A stretch of DNA of 64,000 nucleotides from Limanda limanda (taxonomy: Eukaryota; Chordata; Actinopteri; Pleuronectiformes; Pleuronectidae), in NCBI RefSeq assembly GCF_963576545.1, contig NW_026870556.1, positions 346,001 through 410,000 of the forward strand, given 5' to 3'. The translations under genes and the position numbers were made by a program. Shown piece by piece: positions 12,181 through 24,399 of this stretch; the first letter of the stretch is position 1; every line of letters begins with the position of its first letter. The notes beneath the pieces are model-generated. The model saw nothing but the letters and a program-made list of their open reading frames with translations, had not been told where the DNA came from and ran no database searches.

Positions 12181-12379
12181 TCTTGAATAACTTTTTTTGT
12201 GAAGGTCGGAGAGACTTGGAAAGTGGTTGCATCTGGACTAATTTGGGTCCTGCGGATCGATTGGTACCATCCCCGAGCTTGTACGACCTTCGGAAGAGGT
12301 CGACCGACGAAATTCCCCCAAATCTGAGGAGATATTCTTGAATAACTTTTTTTGTGAAGGTCGGAGAGACTTGCAAGTA

Positions 12380-13530
12380 GGCTCTACCCCCACTAAATGG
12401 GGTAGCGCGCATCGATCGGTACCATCCTTGAGCTTCTCCGACTTTCGGAAGGGTTAGGGTTAGGGTTAGGGATGAAAGCACATAGGAGAAAGAGATATTC
12501 TTGAATAACTTTTTTTGTGAAGGTCGGAGAGACTTGCAAGTAGGCTCTACCCCCACTAAATGGGGTTGCGCGCATCGATCGGTACCATCCTTGAGCTTCT
12601 CCGACTTTCGGAAGGGTTAGGGTTAGGGTTAGGGATGAAAGCACATAGGAGAAAGAGATATTCTTGAATAACTTTTTTTGTGAAGGTCGGAGAGACTTGG
12701 AAAGTGGTTGCATCTGGACTAATTTGGGTCCTGCGGATCGATTGGTACCATCCCCGAGCTTGTACGACCTTCGAAAGAGGTCGACCGACGAAATTCCCCC
12801 AAATCTGAGGAGATATTCTTGAATAACTTTTTTTGTGAAGGTCGGAGAGACTTGCAAGTAGGCTCTACCCCCACTAAATGGGGTAGCGCGCATCGATCGG
12901 TACCATCCTTGAGCTTCTCCGACTTTCGGAAGGGTTAGTGTTAGGGTTAGGGATGAAAGCACATAGGAGAAAGAGATATTCTTGAATAACTTTTTTTGTG
13001 AAGGTCGGAGAGACTTGCAAGTAGGCTCTACCCCCACTAAATGGGGTTGCACGCATCGATCGGTACCATCCTTGAGCTTCTCCGACTTTCGGAAGGGTTA
13101 GGGTTAGGGATGAAAGCACATAGGAGAAAGAGATATTCTTGAATAACTTTTTTTGTGAAGGTCGGAGAGACTTGGAAAGTGGTTGCATCTGGACTAATTT
13201 GGGTCCTGCGGATCGATTGGTACCATCCCCGAGCTTGTACGACCTTTGAAAGAGGTCGACCGACGAAATTCCCCCAAATCTGAGGAGATATTCTTGAATA
13301 ACTTTTTTTGTGAAGGTCGGAGAGACTTGCAAGTAGGCTCTACCCCCACTAAATGGGGTAGCGCTCATCGATCGGTACCATCCTTGAGCTTCTCCGACTT
13401 TCGGAAGGGTTAGGGTTAGGGTTAGGGATGAAAGCACATAGGAGAAAGAGATATTCTTGAATAACTTTTTTTGTGAAGGTCGGAGAGACTTGCAAGTAGG
13501 CTCTACCCCCACTAAATGGGGTAGCGCGCA
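12380..13530 (+). repeat. Block duplication, copy 2 (offset ~5579 bp)
   Basis: Partner of 6800-7950 by the same linked variants. After it the array goes into an extra A1 unit (B-A1-A1-A2), so the right flanks differ between copies. Edges are approximate. Confidence 0.65.
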
Positions 13531-14629
13531 TCGATCGGTACCATCCTTGAGCTTCTCCGACTTTCGGAAGGGTTAGGGTTAGGGTTAGGGATGAAAGCAC
13601 ATAGGAGAAAGAGATATTCTTGAATAACTTTTTTTGTGAAGGTCGGAGAGACTTGCAAGTAGGCTTTACCCCCACTAAACGGGGTTGCGCGCATCGATCG
13701 GTACCATCCTTGAGCTTCTCCGACTTTCGGAAGGGTTAGTGTTAGGGTTAGGGATGAAAGCACATAGGAGAAAGAGATATTCTTGAATAACTTTTTTTGT
13801 GAAGGTCGGAGAGACTTGGAAAGTGGTTGCATCTGGACTAATTTGGGTCCTGCGGATCGATTGGTACCATCCCCGAGCTTGTACGACCTTCGAAAGAGGT
13901 CGACCGACGAAATTCCCCCAAATCTGAGGAGATATTCTTGAATAACTTTTTTTGTGAAGGTCGGAGAGACTTGCAAGTAGGCTCTACCCCCACTAAATGG
14001 GGTAGCGCGCATCGATCGGTACCATCCTTGAGCTTCTCCGACTTTCGGAAGGGTTAGGGTTAGGGTTAGGGATGAAAGCACATAGGAGAAAGAGATATTC
14101 TTGAATAACTTTTTTTGTGAAGGTCGGAGAGACTTGCAAGTAGGCTCTACCCCCACTAAATGGGGTTGCGCGCATCGATCGGTACCATCCTTGAGCTTCT
14201 CCGACTTTCGGAAGGGTTAGGGTTAGGGTTAGGGATGAAAGCACATAGGAGAAAGAGATATTCTTGAATAACTTTTTTTGTGAAGGTCGGAGAGACTTGG
14301 AAAGTGGTTGCATCTGGACTAATTTGGGTCCTGCGGATCGATTGGTACCATCCCCGAGCTTGTACGACCTTCGAAAGAGGTCGACCGACGAAATTCCCCC
14401 AAATCTGAGGAGATATTCTTGAATAACTTTTTTTGTGAAGGTCGGAGAGACTTGCAAGTAGGCTCTACCCCCACTAAATGGGGTAGCGCACATCGATCGG
14501 TACCATCCTTGAGCTTCTCCGACTTTCGGAAGGGTTAGGGTTAGGGTTAGGGATGAAAGCACATAGGAGAAAGAGATATTCTTGAATAACTTTTTTTGTG
14601 AAGGTCGGAGAGACTTGCAAGTAGGCTTT

Positions 14630-17600
14630 ACCCCCACTAAACGGGGTTGCGCGCATCGATCGGTACCATCCTTGAGCTTCTCCGACTTTCGGAAGGGTTA
14701 GTGTTAGGGTTAGGGATGAAAGCACATAGGAGAAAGAGATATTCTTGAATAACTTTTTTTGTGAAGGTCGGAGAGACTTGGAAAGTGGTTGCATCTGGAC
14801 TAATTTGGGTCCTGCGGATCGATTGGTACCATCCCCGAGCTTGTACGACCTTCGAAAGAGGTCGACCGACGAAATTCCCCCAAATCTGAGGAGATATTCT
14901 TGAATAACTTTTTTTGTGAAGGTCGGAGAGACTTGCAAGTAGGCTCTACCCCCACTAAATGGGGTAGCGCGCATCGATCGGTACCATCCTTGAGCTTCTC
15001 CGACTTTCGGAAGGGTTAGGGTTAGGGTTAGGGATGAAAGCACATAGGAGAAAGAGATATTCTTGAATAACTTTTTTTGTGAAGGTCGGAGAGACTTGCA
15101 AGTAGGCTCTACCCCCACTAAATGGGGTTGCGCGCATCGATCGGTACCATCCTTGAGCTTCTCCGACTTTCGGAAGGGTTAGGGTTAGGGTTAGGGATGA
15201 AAGCACATAGGAGAAAGAGATATTCTTGAATAACTTTTTTTGTGAAGGTCGGAGAGACTTGGAAAGTGGTTGCATCTGGACTAATTTGGGTCCTGCGGAT
15301 CGATTGGTACCATCCCCGAGCTTGTACGACCTTCGAAAGAGGTCGACCGACGAAATTCCCCCAAATCTGAGGAGATATTCTTGAATAACTTTTTTTGTGA
15401 AGGTCGGAGAGACTTGCAAGTAGGCTCTACCCCCACTAAATGGGGTAGCGCACATCGATCGGTACCATCCTTGAGCTTCTCCGACTTTCGGAAGGGTTAG
15501 GGTTAGGGTTAGGGATGAAAGCACATAGGAGAAAGAGATATTCTTGAATAACTTTTTTTGTGAAGGTCGGAGAGACTTGCAAGTAGGCTCTACCCCCACT
15601 AAATGGGGTTGCGCGCATCGATCGGTACCATCCTTGAGCTTCTCCGACTTTCGGAAGGGTTAGGGTTAGGGATGAAAGCACATAGGAGAAAGAGATATTC
15701 TTGAATAACTTTTTTTGTGAAGGTCGGAGAGACTTGGAAAGTGGTTGCATCTGGACTAATTTGGGTCCTGCGGATCGATTGGTACCATCCCCGAGCTTGT
15801 ACGACCTTCGAAAGAGGTCGACCGACGAAATTCCCCCAAATCTGAGGAGATATTCTTGAATAACTTTTTTTGTGAAGGTCGGAGAGACTTGCAAGTAGGC
15901 TCTACCCCCACTAAATGGGGTAGCGCGCATCGATCGGTACCATCCTTGAGCTTCTCCGACTTTCGGAAGGGTTAGGGTTAGGGTTAGGGATGAAAGCACA
16001 TAGGAGAAAGAGATATTCTTGAATAACTTTTTTTGTGAAGGTCGGAGAGACTTGCAAGTAGGCTCTACCCCCACTAAATGGGGTTGCGCGCATCGATCGG
16101 TACCATCCTTGAGCTTCTCCGACTTTCGGAAGGGTTAGGGTTAGGGTTAGGGATGAAAGCACATAGGAGAAAGAGATATTCTTGAATAACTTTTTTTGTG
16201 AAGGTCGGAGAGACTTGGAAAGTGGTTGCATCTGGACTAATTTGGGTCCTGCGGATCGATTGGTACCATCCCCGAGCTTGTACGACCTTCGAAAGAGGTC
16301 GACCGACGAAATTCCCCCAAATCTGAGGAGATATTCTTGAATAACTTTTTTTGTGAAGGTCGGAAAGACTTGCAAGTAGGCTCTACCCCCACTAAATGGG
16401 GTTGCGCGCATCGATCGGTACCATCCTTGACCTTCTCCGACTTTCGGAAGGGTTAGGGTTAGGGTTAGGGATGAAAGCACATAGGAGAAAGAGATATTCT
16501 TGAATAACTTTTTTTGTGAAGGTCGGAGAGACTTGCAAGTAGGCTCTACCCCCACTAAATGGGGTAGCGCGCATCGATCGGTACCATCCTTGAGCTTCTC
16601 CGACTTTCGGAAGGGTTAGGGTTAGGGTTAGGGATGAAAGCACATAGGAGAAAGAGATATTCTTGAATAACTTTTTTTGTGAAGGTCGGAGAGACTTGCA
16701 AGTAGGCTCTACCCCCACTAAATGGGGTTGCGCGCATCGATCGGTACCATCCTTGAGCTTCTCCGACTTTCGGAAGGGTTAGGGTTAGGGTTAGGGATGA
16801 AAGCACATAGGAGAAAGAGATATTCTTGAATAACTTTTTTTGTGAAGGTCGGAGAGACTTGGAAAGTGGTTGCATCTGGACTAATTTGGGTCCTGCGGAT
16901 CGATTGGTACCATCCCCGAGCTTGTACGACCTTCGAAAGAGGTCGACCGACGAAATTCCCCCAAATCTGAGGAGATATTCTTGAATAACTTTTTTTGTGA
17001 AGGTCGGAGAGACTTGCAAGTAGGCTCTACCCCCACTAAATGGGGTAGCGCACATCGATCGGTACCATCCTTGAGCTTCTCCGACTTTCGGAAGGGTTAG
17101 GGTTAGGGTTAGGGATGAAAGCACATAGGAGAAAGAGATATTCTTGAATAACTTTTTTTGTGAAGGTCGGAGAGACTTGCAAGTAGGCTCTACCCCCACT
17201 AAATGGGGTTGCGCGCATCGATCGGTACCATCCTTGAGCTTCTCCGACTTTCGGAAGGGTTAGGGTTAGGGTTAGGGATGAAAGCACATAGGAGAAAGAG
17301 ATATTCTTGAATAACTTTTTTTGTGAAGGTCGGAGAGACTTGGAAAGTGGTTGCATCTGGACTAATTTGGGTCCTGCGGATCGATTGGTACCATCCCCGA
17401 GCTTGTACGACCTTCGAAAGAGGTCGACCGACGAAATTCCCCCAAATCTGAGGAGATATTCTTGAATAACTTTTTTTGTGAAGGTCGGAAAGACTTGCAA
17501 GTAGGCTCTACCCCCACTAAATGGGGTTGCGCGCATCGATCGGTACCATCCTTGACCTTCTCCGACTTTGGAAGGGTTAGGGTTAGGGTTAGGGATGAAA

Positions 17601-18632
17601 GCACATAGGAGAAAGAGATATTCTTGAATAACTTTTTTTGTGAAGGTCGGAGAGACTTGCAAGTAGGCTCTACCCCCACTAAATGGGGTAGCGCGCATCG
17701 ATCGGTACCATCCTTGAGCTTCTCCGACTTTCGGAAGGGTTAGGGTTAGGGTTAGGGATGAAAGCACATAGGAGAAAGAGATATTCTTGAATAACTTTTT
17801 TTGTGAAGGTCGGAGAGACTTGCAAGTAGGCTCTACCCCCACTAAATGGGGTTGCGCGCATCGATCGGTACTATCCTTGAGCTTCTCCGACTTTCGGAAG
17901 GGTTAGGGTTAGGGTTAGGGATGAAAGCACATAGGAGAAAGAGATATTCTTGAATAACTTTTTTTGTGAAGGTCGGAGAGACTTGGAAAGTGGTTGCATC
18001 TGGACTAATTTGGGTCCTGCGGATCGATTGGTACCATCCCCGAGCTTGTACGACCTTCGAAAGAGGTCGACCGACGAAATTCCCCCAAATCTGAGGAGAT
18101 ATTCTTGAATAACTTTTTTTGTGAAGGTCGGAGAGACTTGCAAGTAGGCTCTACCCCCACTAAATGGGGTAGCGCGCATCGATCGGTACCATCCTTGAGC
18201 TTCTCCGACTTTCGGAAGGGTTAGGGTTAGGGTTAGGGATGAAAGCACATAGGAGAAAGAGATATTCTTGAATAACTTTTTTTGTGAAGGTCGGAGAGAC
18301 TTGCAAGTAGGCTCTACCCCCACTAAATGGGGTTGCGCGCATCGATCGGTACCATCCTTGAGCTTCTCCGACTTTCGGAAGGGTTAGGGTTAGGGTTAGG
18401 GATGAAAGCACATAGGAGAAAGAGATATTCTTGAATAACTTTTTTTGTGAAGGTCGGAGAGACTTGCAAGTAGGCTCTACCCCCACTAAATGGGGTTGCG
18501 CGCATCGATCGGTACCATCCTTGAGCTTCTCCGACTTTCGGAAGGGTTAGGGTTAGGGTTAGGGATGAAAGCACATAGGAGAAAGAGATATTCTTGAATA
18601 ACTTTTTTTGTGAAGGTCGGAGAGACTTGCAA
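14630..18632 (+). repeat. 4.0-kb tandem block duplication, copy 1
   Basis: It repeats at 18633-22640 with a constant 4012-bp offset and matching HOR order. Shared private markers include a 2-bp deletion giving GACTTTGGAAGG (~17570 and ~21580), GGTACTATCC (~17870 and ~21882), and the GGCTTTACC/AAACGGGG/TTAGTGTT haplotype (~14625-14705 and ~18637-18715). Left of ~14600 the two copies differ (A1 with GCGCACATC against A2 with TTGCGCGC), which limits the start. Confidence 0.85.
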
Positions 18633-21600
18633 GTAGGCTTTACCCCCACTAAACGGGGTTGCGCGCATCGATCGGTACCATCCTTGAGCTTCTCCGACTT
18701 TCGGAAGGGTTAGTGTTAGGGTTAGGGATGAAAGCACATAGGAGAAAGAGATATTCTTGAATAACTTTTTTTGTGAAGGTCGGAGAGACTTGGAAAGTGG
18801 TTGCATCTGGACTAATTTGGGTCCTGCGGATCGATTGGTACCATCCCCGAGCTTGTACGACCTTCGAAAGAGGTCGACCGACGAAATTCCCCCAAATCTG
18901 AGGAGATATTCTTGAATAACTTTTTTTGTGAAGGTCGGAGAGACTTGCAAGTAGGCTCTACCCCCACTAAATGGGGTAGCGCGCATCGATCGGTACCATC
19001 CTTGAGCTTCTCCGACTTTCGGAAGGGTTAGGGTTAGGGTTAGGGATGAAAGCACATAGGAGAAAGAGATATTCTTGAATAACTTTTTTTGTGAAGGTCG
19101 GAGAGACTTGCAAGTAGGCTCTACCCCCACTAAATGGGGTTGCGCGCATCGATCGGTACCATCCTTGAGCTTCTCCGACTTTCGGAAGGGTTAGGGTTAG
19201 GGTTAGGGATGAAAGCACATAGGAGAAAGAGATATTCTTGAATAACTTTTTTTGTGAAGGTCGGAGAGACTTGGAAAGTGGTTGCATCTGGACTAATTTG
19301 GGTCCTGCGGATCGATTGGTACCATCCCCGAGCTTGTACGACCTTCGAAAGAGGTCGACCGACGAAATTCCCCCAAATCTGAGGAGATATTCTTGAATAA
19401 CTTTTTTTGTGAAGGTCGGAGAGACTTGCAAGTAGGCTCTACCCCCACTAAATGGGGTAGCGCACATCGATCGGTACCATCCTTGAGCTTCTCCGACTTT
19501 CGGAAGGGTTAGGGTTAGGGTTAGGGATGAAAGCACATAGGAGAAAGAGATATTCTTGAATAACTTTTTTTGTGAAGGTCGGAGAGACTTGCAAGTAGGC
19601 TCTACCCCCACTAAATGGGGTTGCGCGCATCGATCGGTACCATCCTTGAGCTTCTCCGACTTTCGGAAGGGTTAGGGTTAGGGATGAAAGCACATAGGAG
19701 AAAGAGATATTCTTGAATAACTTTTTTTGTGAAGGTCGGAGAGACTTGGAAAGTGGTTGCATCTGGACTAATTTGGGTCCTGCGGATCGATTGGTACCAT
19801 CCCCGAGCTTGTACGACCTTCGAAAGAGGTCGACCGACGAAATTCCCCCAAATCTGAGGAGATATTCTTGAATAACTTTTTTTGTGAAGGTCGGAGAGAC
19901 TTGCAAGTAGGCTCTACCCCCACTAAATGGGGTAGCGCGCATCGATCGGTACCATCCTTGAGCTTCTCCGACTTTCGGAAGGGTTAGGGTTAGGGTTAGG
20001 GATGAAAGCACATAGGAGAAAGAGATATTCTTGAATAACTTTTTTTGTGAAGGTCGGAGAGACTTGCAAGTAGGCTCTACCCCCACTAAATGGGGTTGCG
20101 CGCATCGATCGGTACCATCCTTGAGCTTCTCCGACTTTCGGAAGGGTTAGGGTTAGGGTTAGGGATGAAAGCACATAGGAGAAAGAGATATTCTTGAATA
20201 ACTTTTTTTGTGAAGGTCGGAGAGACTTGGAAAGTGGTTGCATCTGGACTAATTTGGGTCCTGCGGATCGATTGGTACCATCCCCGAGCTTGTACGACCT
20301 TCGAAAGAGGTCGACCGACGAAATTCCCCCAAATCTGAGGAGATATTCTTGAATAACTTTTTTTGTGAAGGTCGGAAAGACTTGCAAGTAGGCTCTACCC
20401 CCACTAAATGGGGTTGCGCGCATCGATCGGTACCATCCTTGACCTTCTCCGACTTTCGGAAGGGTTAGGGTTAGGGTTAGGGATGAAAGCACATAGGAGA
20501 AAGAGATATTCTTGAATAACTTTTTTTGTGAAGGTCGGAGAGACTTGCAAGTAGGCTCTACCCCCACTAAATGGGGTAGCGCGCATCGATCGGTACCATC
20601 CTTGAGCTTCTCCGACTTTCGGAAGGGTTAGGGTTAGGGTTAGGGATGAAAGCACATAGGAGAAAGAGATATTCTTGAATAACTTTTTTTGTGAAGGTCG
20701 GAGAGACTTGCAAGTAGGCTCTACCCCCACTAAATGGGGTTGCGCGCATCGATCGGTACCATCCTTGAGCTTCTCCGACTTTCGGAAGGGTTAGGGTTAG
20801 GGTTAGGGATGAAAGCACATAGGAGAAAGAGATATTCTTGAATAACTTTTTTTGTGAAGGTCGGAGAGACTTGGAAAGTGGTTGCATCTGGACTAATTTG
20901 GGTCCTGCGGATCGATTGGTACCATCCCCGAGCTTGTACGACCTTCGAAAGAGGTCGACCGACGAAATTCCCCCAAATCTGAGGAGATATTCTTGAATAA
21001 CTTTTTTTGTGAAGGTCGGAGAGACTTGCAAGTAGGCTCTACCCCCACTAAATGGGGTAGCGCACATCGATCGGTACCATCCTTGAGCTTCTCCGACTTT
21101 CGGAAGGGTTAGGGTTAGGGTTAGGGATGAAAGCACATAGGAGAAAGAGATATTCTTGAATAACTTTTTTTGTGAAGGTCGGAGAGACTTGCAAGTAGGC
21201 TCTACCCCCACTAAATGGGGTTGCGCGCATCGATCGGTACCATCCTTGAGCTTCTCCGACTTTCGGAAGGGTTAGGGTTAGGGTTAGGGATGAAAGCACA
21301 TAGGAGAAAGAGATATTCTTGAATAACTTTTTTTGTGAAGGTCGGAGAGACTTGGAAAGTGGTTGCATCTGGACTAATTTGGGTCCTGCGGATCGATTGG
21401 TACCATCCCCGAGCTTGTACGACCTTCGAAAGAGGTCGACCGACGAAATTCCCCCAAATCTGAGGAGATATTCTTGAATAACTTTTTTTGTGAAGGTCGG
21501 AAAGACTTGCAAGTAGGCTCTACCCCCACTAAATGGGGTTGCGCGCATCGATCGGTACCATCCTTGACCTTCTCCGACTTTGGAAGGGTTAGGGTTAGGG

Positions 21601-22640
21601 TTAGGGATGAAAGCACATAGGAGAAAGAGATATTCTTGAATAACTTTTTTTGTGAAGGTCGGAGAGACTTGCAAGTAGGCTCTACCCCCACTAAATGGGG
21701 TAGCGCGCATCGATCGGTACCATCCTTGAGCTTCTCCGACTTTCGGAAGGGTTAGGGTTAGGGTTAGGGATGAAAGCACATAGGAGAAAGAGATATTCTT
21801 GAATAACTTTTTTTGTGAAGGTCGGAGAGACTTGCAAGTAGGCTCTACCCCCACTAAATGGGGTTGCGCGCATCGATCGGTACTATCCTTGAGCTTCTCC
21901 GACTTTCGGAAGGGTTAGGGTTAGGGTTAGGGATGAAAGCACATAGGAGAAAGAGATATTCTTGAATAACTTTTTTTGTGAAGGTCGGAGAGACTTGGAA
22001 AGTGGTTGCATCTGGACTAATTTGGGTCCTGCGGATCGATTGGTACCATCCCCGAGCTTGTACGACCTTCGAAAGAGGTCGACCGACGAAATTCCCCCAA
22101 ATCTGAGGAGATATTCTTGAATAACTTTTTTTGTGAAGGTCGGAGAGACTTGCAAGTAGGCTCTACCCCCACTAAATGGGGTAGCGCGCATCGATCGGTA
22201 CCATCCTTGAGCTTCTCCGACTTTCGGAAGGGTTAGGGTTAGGGTTAGGGATGAAAGCACATAGGAGAAAGAGATATTCTTGAATAACTTTTTTTGTGAA
22301 GGTCGGAGAGACTTGCAAGTAGGCTCTACCCCCACTAAATGGGGTTGCGCGCATCGATCGGTACCATCCTTGAGCTTCTCCGACTTTCGGAAGGGTTAGG
22401 GTTAGGGTTAGGGATGAAAGCACATAGGAGAAAGAGATATTCTTGAATAACTTTTTTTGTGAAGGTCGGAGAGACTTGCAAGTAGGCTCTACCCCCACTA
22501 AATGGGGTTGCGCGCATCGATCGGTACCATCCTTGAGCTTCTCCGACTTTCGGAAGGGTTAGGGTTAGGGTTAGGGATGAAAGCACATAGGAGAAAGAGA
22601 TATTCTTGAATAACTTTTTTTGTGAAGGTCGGAGAGACTT
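18633..22640 (+). repeat. 4.0-kb tandem block duplication, copy 2
   Basis: Second copy of the preceding block, directly adjacent. It ends near 22640 inside the core shared by A and B: copy 1 continues into an A2-type unit there, and copy 2 into B. The adjacent arrangement and the breakpoint in shared sequence fit unequal crossover or replication-based amplification. Confidence 0.85.
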
Positions 22641-24399
22641 GGAAAGTGGTTGCATCTGGACTAATTTGGGTCCTGCGGATCGATTGGTACCATCCCCGAG
22701 CTTGTACGACCTTCGAAAGAGGTCGACCGACGAAATTCCCCCAAATCTGAGGAGATATTCTTGAATAACTTTTTTTGTGAAGGTCGGAGAGACTTGCAAG
22801 TAGGCTCTACCCCCACTAAATGGGGTAGCGCGCATCGATCGGTACCATCCTTGAGCTTCTCCGACTTTCGGAAGGGTTAGGGTTAGGGTTAGGGATGAAA
22901 GCACATAGGAGAAAGAGATATTCTTGAATAACTTTTTTTGTGAAGGTCGGAGAGACTTGCAAGTAGGCTCTACCCCCACTAAATGGGGTTGCGCGCATCG
23001 ATCGGTACCATCCTTGAGCTTCTCCGACTTTCGGAAGGGTTAGGGTTAGGGATGAAAGCACATAGGAGAAAGAGATATTCTTGAATAACTTTTTTTGTGA
23101 AGGTCGGAGAGACTTGGAAAGTGGTTGCATCTGGACTAATTTGGGTCCTGCAGATCGATTGGTACCATCCCCGAGCTTGTACGACCTTCGGAAGAGGTCG
23201 ACCGACGAAATTCCCCCAAATCTGAGGAGATATTCTTGAATAACTTTTTTTGTGAAGGTCGGAGAGACTTGCAAGTAGGCTCTACCCCCACTAAATGGGG
23301 TAGCGCGCATCGATCGGTACCATCCTTGAGCTTCTCCGACTTTCGGAAGGGTTAGGGTTAGGGTTAGGGATGAAAGCACATAGGAGAAAGAGATATTCTT
23401 GAATAACTTTTTTTGTGAAGGTCGGAGAGACTTGCAAGTAGGCTTTACCCCCACTAAACGGGGTTGCGCGCATCGATCGGTACCATCCTTGAGCTTCTCC
23501 GACTTTCGGAAGGGTTAGTGTTAGGGTTAGGGATGAAAGCACATAGGAGAAAGAGATATTCTTGAATAACTTTTTTTGTGAAGGTCGGAGAGACTTGGAA
23601 AGTGGTTGCATCTGGACTAATTTGGGTCCTGCGGATCGATTGGTACCATCCCCGAGCTTGTACGACCTTCGAAAGAGGTCGACCGACGAAATTCCCCCAA
23701 ATCTGAGGAGATATTCTTGAATAACTTTTTTTGTGAAGGTCGGAGAGACTTGCAAGTAGGCTCTACCCCCACTAAATGGGGTAGCGCGCATCGATCGGTA
23801 CCATCCTTGAGCTTCTCCGACTTTCGGAAGGGTTAGGGTTAGGGTTAGGGATGAAAGCACATAGGAGAAAGAGATATTCTTGAATAACTTTTTTTGTGAA
23901 GGTCGGAGAGACTTGCAAGTAGGCTCTACCCCCACTAAATGGGGTTGCGCGCATCGATCGGTACCATCCTTGAGCTTCTCCGACTTTCGGAAGGGTTAGG
24001 GTTAGGGTTAGGGATGAAAGCACATAGGAGAAAGAGATATTCTTGAATAACTTTTTTTGTGAAGGTCGGAGAGACTTGGAAAGTGGTTGCATCTGGACTA
24101 ATTTGGGTCCTGCGGATCGATTGGTACCATCCCCGAGCTTGTACGACCTTCGAAAGAGGTCGACCGACGAAATTCCCCCAAATCTGAGGAGATATTCTTG
24201 AATAACTTTTTTTGTGAAGGTCGGAAAGACTTGCAAGTAGGCTCTACCCCCACTAAATGGGGTTGCGCGCATCGATCGGTACCATCCTTGACCTTCTCCG
24301 ACTTTCGGAAGGGTTAGGGTTAGGGTTAGGGATGAAAGCACATAGGAGAAAGAGATATTCTTGAATAACTTTTTTTGTGAAGGTCGGAGAGACTTGCAA

